A DNA stretch of 17,543 nucleotides from an uncultured Parabacteroides sp. Lineage in GTDB: Bacteria; Bacteroidota; Bacteroidia; Bacteroidales; Tannerellaceae. The stretch spans positions 1-17,543 of the forward strand of contig CALBYC010000064.1 in NCBI GenBank assembly GCA_937890135.1, written 5' to 3'. This document shows, one piece after another, positions 7,418 through 15,300 of the stretch. Below the pieces are notes generated by a model. That model was not told where the DNA came from, did not search any database, and was given only the letters and a program-made list of their open reading frames with translations. Every line of letters starts with the position of its first letter. Positions within the stretch are counted from its first letter, which is position 1. Both the position numbers and the translations under genes were made by a program.

Positions 7418-7898
7418 AATAATCTTGATGGCTGGAGGGTGTACCTTGTTCTTTGCATGCGATTCATCTACATTGTATAACCAATATCAGGCGATAGAGA
7501 ATACAGCATGGACAAAGGACAAGGTCTACTACTTCACATTCGAAATTGACGATAACACAATATCCTACGACATTTTCATGGATATCCGAAACAACAACAA
7601 GTATCCCTACCAAAACCTTTGGCTGTTTTGCAATGAGGAGCCGCCTATGGGAAAACTTAAGAAAGACACGATTGAATGCATCTTGGCAGATGAATTCGGC
7701 AAATGGCACGGTCATGGAATTTCGCTTTATGAATCGAGTTATCCTATTCGGAGCAATTACCTTTTCCCTTTTACGGGGCAATATACCTTTAGCTTTAGAC
7801 AAGGCATGCGCGACAGCGTCATCATTGGCATTCAAGAAATAGGATTACGAGTCATACCTACCTCTCCTTCCGGGAAGCGTCCAGACGTAAAAAAATAA
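7398..7898 (+). CDS. gldH: GldH-family lipoprotein
   Basis: A 166-residue lipoprotein of the GldH family, first defined by its need in Flavobacterium gliding but also kept in non-gliding Bacteroidales, where its job is unknown. The signal is MLSRIIKIILMAGGCTLFFA with lipobox LFFAC and Cys21 as lipid site; Asp follows the Cys. The mature part has the GldH pattern of an extracytoplasmic beta-rich domain (CDSSTLYNQY, then YYFTFEI, NLWLFC and GQYTFSFRQGMRD). The ATG at 7398 is chosen because it gives a complete signal peptide. The same frame stays open upstream to 6945, but only as a Lys/Arg/Thr-rich shadow of the ricT tail. It overlaps the ricT end by 20 bp and the rodA end, on the other strand, by 41 bp. 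Confidence 0.9.
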   Translation: MLSRIIKIILMAGGCTLFFACDSSTLYNQYQAIENTAWTKDKVYYFTFEIDDNTISYDIFMDIRNNNKYPYQNLWLFCNEEPPMGKLKKDTIECILADEFGKWHGHGISLYESSYPIRSNYLFPFTGQYTFSFRQGMRDSVIIGIQEIGLRVIPTSPSGKRPDVKK

Positions 7899-9300
7899 AC
7901 AGCAATATGGTAAACCCCAACAAGGACGAACCTCCATAGCTAAAAAAGGGAAGGGGAATGCCTATGACCGGAGTCAAACCGGTCACCATGCCTATGTTGA
8001 TGGCTAAATGAAACAAAAAAACAGATGCTACAGAATAACCATAGACACGAGCAAACACCGTGTCTTGCCGTTCTGACAATATAATCAAACGGATGATAAA
8101 AACAGCAAATAATATCAAGACGGCAGAAGATCCCACAAAACCTTGTTCTTCCCCCACCGTGCAGAATATAAAATCAGTGGCCTGCTCCGGCACATATTTC
8201 AGCTTTGTCTGTGTGCCATTCAAAAATCCCTTGCCATACAATCCACCAGATCCAATTGCTATCTTGGACTGGTTTACATTATAGCCCGCTCCGCTGGGAT
8301 CGTCCTCCAGTCCCAACGATACCTTAATACGTATTTGCTGGTGAGGTTCCAATATCTCATTGAAAACATAATTGACAGAAAAAAGGAAGCCTATGGAGAG
8401 TGCGACAAATGAGGCTATCATTACATAATGCCAAACCCAATGATAGATGGATTCATATATCAAATATATAATCAAAATAGACAAAAGCCCAAATACAATC
8501 CAATTTAAATTAAATGGATAGTAATGAGAAACAATGGCAGAAATCAGCAAAACGGATGCCGAAACGGAGGATAATATGTAAACATCATGCTTGTTCTTAG
8601 TCTCAACCAACATCAAAATAATTGAGATAACCAGAACCATCATGGAAACAAGAAAGATTCCCAAAGGAGTCTCCCCCATCATCGTGTCAGCATACTTCAT
8701 GCCTGTCACAAAAAAGGTGACGGCGCATATTCCCGCCAAGAGGAAATACCCGGACATGCCCTCACGATACAACATGAGAAAAAATGCAAAATAGACTAAG
8801 GCGGAACCTGTCTCACGCTGCATAAGGATACAAACCATAGGCAAGAAAATCAAGCCTAAAACCAACAAAAAATTCTTACATTTAGTCAGAACAAATCCAT
8901 AATTCCCCATGATTCGAGCGACGGCCAACGCTGTGGCAAACTTTGCAAATTCAGCAGGTTGCAAACGAATAGGGCCTAAGACCAACCAAGAACGGGATCC
9001 CTTAATATCTGGAGCAAAAAAAATGGTAGCAACCAGTAATATGATGACAGCGGCATAAATGATATAAGAAAACACTTCAAAAAAATCCCTATCAATCATT
9101 AATATAGAAAAAGCCACAACTATCGAAACGCCTATCCATGCCAACTGAGTTACAGGGCGTACAGAACCCAATATATGACCTGAATCCAATTCATAGCAAG
9201 CGCCACATATGCTTACCCATCCGGCCGCTACCATTAACAAGTAAAGCAAGATGGTAAACCAATCTACCAATTTCCAATTATCTTTCGTATTATATTGCAT
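7858..9300 (-). CDS. rodA: RodA, SEDS-family peptidoglycan glycosyltransferase
   Basis: Polytopic inner-membrane enzyme that polymerises lipid II into glycan strands during elongation, together with PBP2. At 480 residues it is about 100 longer than E. coli RodA. The excess maps to an extra hydrophobic segment (about 205-305) in the middle of the protein. SEDS hallmarks are intact: GSRSWLVLGPIRLQPAEFAK (101-120), QRETGSALV (161-169), KLKYVPEQATDFIF (366-379) with the catalytically important Asp376, GEEQG (383-387) and the C-terminal PFFSYGGSSLLG (451-462). Its ATG overlaps the end of mrdA by 11 bp, which suggests translational coupling. It is the last gene of the elongation cluster, and no terminator is seen before gldH. 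Confidence 0.97.
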   Translation of the reverse strand: MQYNTKDNWKLVDWFTILLYLLMVAAGWVSICGACYELDSGHILGSVRPVTQLAWIGVSIVVAFSILMIDRDFFEVFSYIIYAAVIILLVATIFFAPDIKGSRSWLVLGPIRLQPAEFAKFATALAVARIMGNYGFVLTKCKNFLLVLGLIFLPMVCILMQRETGSALVYFAFFLMLYREGMSGYFLLAGICAVTFFVTGMKYADTMMGETPLGIFLVSMMVLVISIILMLVETKNKHDVYILSSVSASVLLISAIVSHYYPFNLNWIVFGLLSILIIYLIYESIYHWVWHYVMIASFVALSIGFLFSVNYVFNEILEPHQQIRIKVSLGLEDDPSGAGYNVNQSKIAIGSGGLYGKGFLNGTQTKLKYVPEQATDFIFCTVGEEQGFVGSSAVLILFAVFIIRLIILSERQDTVFARVYGYSVASVFLFHLAINIGMVTGLTPVIGIPLPFFSYGGSSLLGFTILLFIFLRLDASRKER

Positions 9301-11185
9301 TCGGCAAAACTACACTATTGACTATATTATCTTCAATCATTTGGCTTTCCGGCAAAATAAAACCTCGCAAATATTTCTCTATCATCAATCGTCCAATCGG
9401 TACAGCATAAGTCGCACCGAATCCGGCATTTTCCACAAATACGGCAATTGCCACCTTCGGTTCTTTATAAGGAGCAAACCCCATAAATATGGAATGATCC
9501 TTGCCATGGGGGTTCTCTGCCGTCCCTGTTTTCCCGCAAACTTCAATGTCGGGCAAATTAGCACCTCTGCAAGTAGCGCCATATGCCGTTCCAGCCACTG
9601 CTCCCCGCATGCCCTCCGCAACTAACGAATAATATCGAGAATCTACTTTGGTGTATCTTTTTTCAGTGTACAATGAATCTAAAGGCATATCTTGGATCTC
9701 TTTTACCACATGTGGGGTTATGAAAAAGCCCCTATTAGCAACTGTAGCTGCTAAATTGCAGATTTGCAACGGGGTGGCCAATATTTCACCCTGTCCAATG
9801 GCAATGGATATGATTGTGCTAGAGTTCCACCTTTTCTTATATATATTATCATACGTTTTACTATTAGGGATATAGCCTCGTTTCTCTCCGGGAATATCAA
9901 CTCCCAACTTATAGCCGTACCCCATAGACACCATATAGTCCTTCCAAACATCAAACGCTTGCTGGATGGACGGATAACGGGAACGATCGTCCAACATATA
10001 ATGTAACCCCCACGGAAAAAATGAATTACAAGATGTTGCCAAAGCCCCTACCAAGGGCAAAGGGGAAGGATGAGCGTGGCATGCGGGTTTGCCTCCTCCG
10101 AACGTATAACCATGGGCACATGGAAAGCGTGTTTCTGCATCTATTACCCCCTCTTGCAGAAAAATAAGGCCTTGCGCCGGTTTGAATGTTGACCCTGGAG
10201 GATATTGCGCCATGATTGCTCTGTTGAATAAAGGTTTCATCGGATTCTTCTGCAACTCCCTATAATTTTTCCCTCTTACACGTCCCACCAATAAACTGGG
10301 ATCAAACGTAGGAGAGGAAACCATGCATAAGATTTCGCCAGATTCGGGTTCAATCATCACAATCCCGCCTAATTTGTTTTTCATTAATTTTTCCCCGTAA
10401 GCTTGAAGCTCTATATCTATCGATAACTTTAAATCCTTGCCAGAAACGGGAGATATGTCAAACGCTCCATCTTTATAACGCCCTTTGATTCGACCATGCG
10501 CATCGCGCAATAAAATCTCTACCCCTTTCTCTCCACGCAAAACTTTCTCATATGAACTTTCGACCCCAGTCCTGCCCGAACCATCTCCAACAGCATAATA
10601 ATTGTCATTTTCTATGTCTCGCTTATTCACTTCTCCCACATTTCCCAGCAGCAAAGCCGCATTAGGATAAGCATATTCTCTAATCGTTTTGTTTTGAATA
10701 TAAAATCCGGGGAACTTATAAAGTTTTTCTTGTAAAATACCGCACTCCTTGGCAGACAATTGTGTCATAAATACTTGAGGCGTATAAGATGAGTAACCAG
10801 GGTTTAATCTTCTGTCCTTTATATCTGCAATTCGCTTGATAAACTGTTCTTTGTTTATTCCTATGATATGACAGAAATCTAACGTGTCAAAAGGATGGAT
10901 TTCACGCATTATCAACATAATGTCATAAGCGGGCTGATTGTAAACAAGTAATTTTCCATTCCTATCATATAAGATACCCCGCGAAGGATAAATCGTCCTT
11001 TTTAAAAAAGCGTTACTATCTGCCTGATCTCGGTAATCACTATCTAAAATCTGCAAATAAAACAGACGGATAATGAATGACAAGGTCAGTAGGACGACAA
11101 AGCCACCCACTACATAGCGGCGGTTTTCATATCTTGTGTCTAATCTATTCTCCAATTTTCTGTGATTCAAAATTGAACAATTCAA
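9290..11185 (-). CDS. mrdA: Penicillin-binding protein 2 (class B transpeptidase)
   Basis: The 631-residue bitopic transpeptidase that cross-links the strands made by RodA. One N-terminal membrane helix (about 24-47) is followed by the pedestal domain (PSRGILYDRNGKLL, 67-80) and the periplasmic transpeptidase domain. Active-site motifs are Ser332-Thr-Phe-Lys335 (PPGSTFKP), Ser385-Cys-Asn387 and Lys552-Thr-Gly554. The start is unusual: there is no ATG before the membrane helix. In-frame TTG codons lie at 11185, 11170 and 11155, all within the 3' end of mreD. The longest version is given here, but homologues I recall begin close to the RRYVVGG segment, which favours the TTG at 11155. Re-initiation by ribosomes finishing mreD would explain the weak start. 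Confidence 0.96.
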   Translation of the reverse strand: MNCSILNHRKLENRLDTRYENRRYVVGGFVVLLTLSFIIRLFYLQILDSDYRDQADSNAFLKRTIYPSRGILYDRNGKLLVYNQPAYDIMLIMREIHPFDTLDFCHIIGINKEQFIKRIADIKDRRLNPGYSSYTPQVFMTQLSAKECGILQEKLYKFPGFYIQNKTIREYAYPNAALLLGNVGEVNKRDIENDNYYAVGDGSGRTGVESSYEKVLRGEKGVEILLRDAHGRIKGRYKDGAFDISPVSGKDLKLSIDIELQAYGEKLMKNKLGGIVMIEPESGEILCMVSSPTFDPSLLVGRVRGKNYRELQKNPMKPLFNRAIMAQYPPGSTFKPAQGLIFLQEGVIDAETRFPCAHGYTFGGGKPACHAHPSPLPLVGALATSCNSFFPWGLHYMLDDRSRYPSIQQAFDVWKDYMVSMGYGYKLGVDIPGEKRGYIPNSKTYDNIYKKRWNSSTIISIAIGQGEILATPLQICNLAATVANRGFFITPHVVKEIQDMPLDSLYTEKRYTKVDSRYYSLVAEGMRGAVAGTAYGATCRGANLPDIEVCGKTGTAENPHGKDHSIFMGFAPYKEPKVAIAVFVENAGFGATYAVPIGRLMIEKYLRGFILPESQMIEDNIVNSVVLPNAI

Positions 11186-11663
11186 ATATCATTATCAGCA
11201 ATACTGTTGTCACGACACTTGCAGCTATCCTCAACAACAAATAGTAAGAGTCAAAAAAGGATAAAGCTTCGACCAAAAATAAGGCACAATGATGTATGGC
11301 AACGAACAGCAACACATAACGGAAAAATCCTTTGTATCCAAAAGTATAAAATGAAGGATAGATTCCAATAGGCAAATCTTTACCTTGTATTAAACGAATC
11401 AATGGCTCTCGTAGAAATCCAGCCAAAGTGCATGCAAAAGCATGCATGCCTGAAGTATTGGAAAACATATCGATTACTATACCTACAAAAAAAGAAAAGA
11501 TAAGCATTTGGCTTCTTGATATGCCTACCGGCATCTTCAACAAGCAGTACAGATATACAAATGGAGTAGCTAAGCGCAAATAATGTATATTGTCCAATAC
11601 CAGAACTTGCAACAAAACTAGCACAATAAAATAGGCCGCAGTTCGCAATATATCATTAATCAT
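11145..11663 (-). CDS. mreD: Rod shape-determining protein MreD
   Basis: A 172-residue inner-membrane protein with five or six predicted helices that links MreC to the elongation complex. The MreD pattern Gly61-x3-Asp65-x2-Ser68-x3-Gly72, followed by a short hydrophobic helix, is present. Sequence conservation in this family is low, so the call relies on size, topology, this motif and position between mreC and mrdA. It begins 8 bp inside the end of mreC, and its 3' end contains the candidate start codons of mrdA. Confidence 0.93.
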   Translation of the reverse strand: MINDILRTAAYFIVLVLLQVLVLDNIHYLRLATPFVYLYCLLKMPVGISRSQMLIFSFFVGIVIDMFSNTSGMHAFACTLAGFLREPLIRLIQGKDLPIGIYPSFYTFGYKGFFRYVLLFVAIHHCALFLVEALSFFDSYYLLLRIAASVVTTVLLIMIFELFNFESQKIGE

Positions 11664-12513
11664 TCTTTTTAGCCTCTCTTTCTAAATTGAGTTGTTCCTG
11701 TTGTAAAGTATTACGGATGATTCTTACATTTTGCAAAGATGAGAATGACGTGGCCAATTTAACCTGTAGTGCATAAAAATTATCATCATGCTCTTTGCTA
11801 AAGCCTTCAACCGTGCCAACGATGAGCCCTGCTGGGAAAATAGCAGAATATCCACTAGTCACAACGGTATCTCCCTTTTGAAATTCAGCATGCCTCGGCA
11901 GCTCCTCTAAGGTCACATGCTGTATGTCGTGACCATTCCATGATAAATATCCGAAACTATTATTGCCCAAAACTTTACAACTGATTTTGGATTTTGGATT
12001 CAAGAGAGAAATCACAACGGAAAAATGATCTGACACATGGGATACGATACCCACCACTCCTTGTTCAGAAACAACTCCCATATCTGGAGAGATTCCATCG
12101 TTTTTCCCCTTATTGAGAGTTATATAATTAGCAACCTGAGAAAAGCTGTTATTAATTACACCTGCCAACACAAACTGAAACGGATATTCAGTATGAAGGG
12201 AATCTTTAACATACCCCTTAAAAGAAACTGTATCTTCCAACATCGCATCTATCTGCTCTTGGAGTTTTAACAACTCCATCTCCATTTTTCCGTTTTGCTC
12301 TTGTAAATTCCTGTTGATTTTCCTCAAATGGAAATAGGAACGGATTCCACCCGTTACAGTGGCAATATGACCTGATATGTAATTGGCAGAGCTTAGCAAA
12401 GCACTGCGCTGGTATAAATTGTCTCTGTATACCAGCATTATCGATAGCACTTCAAAGAAAATAAATAAAAACCAATGCTTTTTCCTCAAAAGGAAATCCA
12501 GCAATTTTCTCAT
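11656..12513 (-). CDS. mreC: Cell shape-determining protein MreC
   Basis: A 285-residue bitopic protein that scaffolds the elongasome in the periplasm and activates PBP2. Residues 1-13 are cytoplasmic and basic, about 14-29 form the membrane helix, about 60-92 form a coiled coil, and about 110-270 form the double beta-barrel domain. Family signatures are LNKGKNDGISPDMGVVSEQG (133-152) followed by VVGIVS, and GDTVVTSGYSAIFPAGLIVG (214-233). The end is a charged tail. The ATG at 12513 lies 64 bp after mreB, a gap filled by a long hairpin (12531-12568). It overlaps mreD by 8 bp. Confidence 0.96.
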   Translation of the reverse strand: MRKLLDFLLRKKHWFLFIFFEVLSIMLVYRDNLYQRSALLSSANYISGHIATVTGGIRSYFHLRKINRNLQEQNGKMEMELLKLQEQIDAMLEDTVSFKGYVKDSLHTEYPFQFVLAGVINNSFSQVANYITLNKGKNDGISPDMGVVSEQGVVGIVSHVSDHFSVVISLLNPKSKISCKVLGNNSFGYLSWNGHDIQHVTLEELPRHAEFQKGDTVVTSGYSAIFPAGLIVGTVEGFSKEHDDNFYALQVKLATSFSSLQNVRIIRNTLQQEQLNLEREAKKND

Positions 12514-12530
12514 ATATTCTTTATATATGC

Positions 12531-12568
12531 AAGCTGGATATCAAGCCCAAAGACTTAACATCCAACTT
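12531..12568 (-). other. 17-bp intercistronic RNA hairpin between mreB and mreC
   Basis: In the minus-strand transcript, AAGTTGGATGTTAAGTC (12568-12552) pairs over its whole length with GGCTTGATATCCAGCTT (12547-12531) around a UUUG loop: 13 Watson-Crick pairs and 4 G-U pairs. Read from the plus strand the four wobbles become A-C mismatches, so the structure belongs to the mre message. It starts 9 nt after the mreB stop and ends 17 nt before the mreC ATG. No T-tract follows, so it is not a normal terminator. A role in stabilising the mreB 3' end, or in setting MreB above MreC/MreD levels, is an inference. Confidence 0.6.
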
Positions 12569-12577
12569 ATCTTAATG

Positions 12578-13597
12578 TCATCGGATAAGGAAATTAAATT
12601 TATCTACATTTTTCAAGGCCACCCCAGTTCCCCGGGCAACGGCATGCAAGGGGTCTTCCGGCACATGAAAAGCGATTTTCATCTTATCAGACAGCCGCTT
12701 ATCCAATCCGCGCATCAAAGCTCCTCCTCCTGTCAAATATATACCGTTATTAACTATATCCGCATATAACTCCGGAGGAGTATTTTCCAAAGCACCTAAT
12801 ATCGCAGCCTCCATTTTAGATATCGTGCGGTCCAGACAATGAGCAATTTCCTGATATGAAACCTGCACTTCCATTGGCAAAAATGTCATCTGGTTGGGTC
12901 CCTTGACGAGATAATCTTCAGGAGGATCTTGAAGGGTAGTCAAAGCAGATCCGACATGAATTTTTATTTGTTCAGCCGTCCTTTCGCCAACTTTGACATT
13001 ATGCTGGCGACGCATATATTCCACTATGTCAGTAGTCAAATCATCACCCGCGATACGAATTGACTTATTAGAAACAATTCCTCCCAAAGAAATTACAGCA
13101 ATTTCAGTCGTTCCACCCCCTATGTCCACAATCATATTCCCTTCAGGGGCCTGAACATCTATGCCAATCCCTAAAGCAGCGGCCATAGGCTCGTATATCA
13201 TATATATATCACGTCCTCCAGCATGGTCTGCAGAATCACGCACGGCACGGATTTCCACCTCAGTACTTCCGGAAGGAATCCCGATGACAATACGTAAAGA
13301 AGGGGTAAACCAACGGCTTCGGTTGCTCGCCTTCTTAATCAGCCCACGCATCATTTGCTCAGCAGCATAAAAATCAGCTATCACACCTTCACGCAAGGGA
13401 CGTATCGTACGTATATTATCGTTCTCTTTCCCGCTCATTTGTCTCGCATTCTCACCGATAGCCAATACCTTATCAGTCCTTCGGTCTAAAGCAATCACGG
13501 ACGGTTCATCAACTACCATTTTACCATTGCACATAACAATTGTATTGGCAGTTCCTAAATCCATTGCTACTTCTTGAGTAAATGAAAATAAACCCAT
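12578..13597 (-). CDS. mreB: Rod shape-determining protein MreB (bacterial actin)
   Basis: A 339-residue cytoplasmic actin homologue that forms membrane-associated filaments and directs lateral-wall synthesis. ATP-site motifs are complete: phosphate-1 DLGTANT (13-19), phosphate-2 DIGGGTTE (158-165) and the adenosine motif TGGGALMRGLD (289-299). Other conserved stretches are VIGIPSGSTEVE (104-115) and IYEPMAAALGIGI (134-146). Length is typical of the family. It is the first gene of the elongation cluster. No clear -7 box lies in the 80-bp gap from purH, so it is probably read through from purH or from a promoter I cannot recognise; the gap contains a nested inverted repeat. Confidence 0.98.
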   Translation of the reverse strand: MGLFSFTQEVAMDLGTANTIVMCNGKMVVDEPSVIALDRRTDKVLAIGENARQMSGKENDNIRTIRPLREGVIADFYAAEQMMRGLIKKASNRSRWFTPSLRIVIGIPSGSTEVEIRAVRDSADHAGGRDIYMIYEPMAAALGIGIDVQAPEGNMIVDIGGGTTEIAVISLGGIVSNKSIRIAGDDLTTDIVEYMRRQHNVKVGERTAEQIKIHVGSALTTLQDPPEDYLVKGPNQMTFLPMEVQVSYQEIAHCLDRTISKMEAAILGALENTPPELYADIVNNGIYLTGGGALMRGLDKRLSDKMKIAFHVPEDPLHAVARGTGVALKNVDKFNFLIR

Positions 13598-13615
13598 TCT
13601 TTTAAACTAAATTAG

Positions 13616-13662
13616 AAAAATTCCGAGCTGTCATTTGAACTTCAAATAGATAAGGGCAGCTC
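13616..13662 (-). promoter_or_regulatory. Nested inverted repeat with T-tract before mreB (possible attenuator or weak terminator)
   Basis: In minus-strand RNA an outer arm GAGCTG (13662-13657) pairs with CAGCTC (13630-13625). Inside is a second perfect repeat ATTTGA-AGU-TCAAAT (13647-13633), set off by a 7-nt bulge. Four bases after the outer stem comes TTTTT (13620-13616), then the mreB ATG 18 bp later. This could partly terminate purH transcription or form a regulated mreB leader. Function is inferred. Confidence 0.4.
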
Positions 13663-13677
13663 AAAATCGGATATTTA

Positions 13678-15201
13678 TTAATGTTTAAAATGACGAACTC
13701 CTGTTTTGACCATAGCAATATTATGTTCGTTGCAATATGCGATAGAAAGATCATCTTTAATCGAACCGCCTGGCTGTATTACTGCCGTAATGCCTGCTTT
13801 ATCAGCTATCTCGACACAGTCCGGGAATGGGAAAAAAGCATCAGAAGCCATGACTGCTCCATTTAAATCAAAGTTGAATGATTTAGCTTTTTCTATGGCT
13901 TGTTTCAAAGCGTCAACCCGCGAAGTTTGTCCTATTCCGCTCGCACATAGTTGTTTATTCTTCACCAAAGTAATAGCATTCGATTTGCTATTCTTCACAA
14001 TTTTATTGGCGAATAACAAATCTTCCACTTCAGGTTCTGATGGCCGCCTGTTGCTCATAGGCTCTAAGTCTATTTCCGTCTGAACGCTTAAGTCTTTTTC
14101 CTGCGCTAAAACGCCATTGAGCAATGAACGGAATTGCATGGCCGGAGTCTTACATTCTTTGCGCACCAAGATAATACGATTCTTTTTTTGTTCCAAAACA
14201 GCTAAAGCTCCTTCTGTATAAGCAGGTGCAATCACAACCTCGAAGAATATTTTATTAATTTCCTCTGCAACTGATTCATCTATCGTGGCATTTGTTATTA
14301 ATATGCCTCCAAAAGCTGATACTGGATCACCGGCCAAAGCATCTTTCCAAGCCTCTAAGACAGTAGAACGAGATGCCACACCACAGGCATTATTATGTTT
14401 TAAAATGGCAAATGTCAACTCATCGAACTCATCGATCAAATTAACTGCGGCATCGATGTCCAATAAGTTATTATATGAAATTTCCTTCCCATGCAATTGA
14501 TGGAACATGTCATTGAATTTACCATAGAATTTGCCTGTTTGGTGGGGATTCTCGCCATACCGCAAGTGCATGGGTTCATCCACAGCGACACGGAAATGGG
14601 AACCTGATTTATTGTCGAAATAATTAAAAATCGCAGTATCGTAACCAGAAGAAACAGCAAAGGCTTCTTTCGCAAACCATTTGCGATCTTCCAAAGTCGT
14701 TTCTGCCTTCTTTTCATTCAACAATTTCAAGAATGGTGCATACTGGTGCTTAGAAGCAACGATTACGACATCCTTGAAATTCTTTGCGGCAGCTCTTATC
14801 AAAGAAATTCCACCTATATCTATCTTTTCAATTATTGCTTGTTCATCCGCACCTGAAGCTACTGTTTCTTCAAAAGGGTATAAATCCACAATAACCAAAT
14901 CTATCTCTTGAATATCATATTGAGCCAATTGAGCCTTGTCACCTTCATTTTCACGACGTGCTAAAATACCACCAAACACTTTAGGGTGCAATGTTTTTAC
15001 TCGTCCTCCTAAAATAGAAGGATACCCTGTCATATCTTCAACAGCATCGCAAGGAATGCCTAATGATTCTATAAAAGTTTTCGTTCCACCCGTTGACACA
15101 AAAGAAACTCCATCTTCATGAAGCTTTCTTAAAATCTCATCTAAACCATCTTTGTGGTACACCGAAACCAGTGCTCTTTTAATTTTTTTCATCGCCGTCA
15201 T
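13678..15201 (-). CDS. purH: Bifunctional AICAR transformylase / IMP cyclohydrolase
   Basis: Cytoplasmic enzyme for the last two steps of IMP synthesis: formylation of AICAR by 10-formyl-THF, then ring closure. The 507-residue chain has the N-terminal MGS-like cyclohydrolase domain (ALVSVYHKDGL at 10-20, STGGT at 36-40, GGRVKTLHPKVFGGIL at 65-80). The transformylase domain runs from about 200 to the end, with RYGENPHQ (214-221), the catalytic Lys268-His269 pair in AILKHNNACGV, and the closing TGVRHFKH. Length matches the family. Met1 (15201) and Met4 (15192) are both possible starts. It has its own -7 box and precedes mreB by 80 bp, a neighbourhood I recall as common in Bacteroidetes. Confidence 0.98.
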   Translation of the reverse strand: MTAMKKIKRALVSVYHKDGLDEILRKLHEDGVSFVSTGGTKTFIESLGIPCDAVEDMTGYPSILGGRVKTLHPKVFGGILARRENEGDKAQLAQYDIQEIDLVIVDLYPFEETVASGADEQAIIEKIDIGGISLIRAAAKNFKDVVIVASKHQYAPFLKLLNEKKAETTLEDRKWFAKEAFAVSSGYDTAIFNYFDNKSGSHFRVAVDEPMHLRYGENPHQTGKFYGKFNDMFHQLHGKEISYNNLLDIDAAVNLIDEFDELTFAILKHNNACGVASRSTVLEAWKDALAGDPVSAFGGILITNATIDESVAEEINKIFFEVVIAPAYTEGALAVLEQKKNRIILVRKECKTPAMQFRSLLNGVLAQEKDLSVQTEIDLEPMSNRRPSEPEVEDLLFANKIVKNSKSNAITLVKNKQLCASGIGQTSRVDALKQAIEKAKSFNFDLNGAVMASDAFFPFPDCVEIADKAGITAVIQPGGSIKDDLSIAYCNEHNIAMVKTGVRHFKH

Positions 15202-15232
15202 TTTATGTCGTCTTTACATTAAAATCAATGTA

Positions 15233-15240
15233 CAAAATTA
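15233..15240 (-). promoter_or_regulatory. -7 promoter box of purH (TAATTTTG)
   Basis: An exact TAnnTTTG match on the minus strand about 32 bp before the purH ATG, giving a leader of roughly 25 nt. No -33 TTTG at standard spacing is seen. Confidence 0.5.
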
Positions 15241-15300
15241 ATGATTTATTTTTCAATTAGCTCTATTATGTAAATAAAGAGCCAATTTTAACATGACTTT

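Noticed and set aside
15260..15282. Hairpin GCTCT...AGAGC downstream of the antiporter gene
   Set aside because: The stem is short (5 bp, a bulge, then 4 A-T pairs) and no T-tract follows on the minus strand, so I cannot support a terminator.
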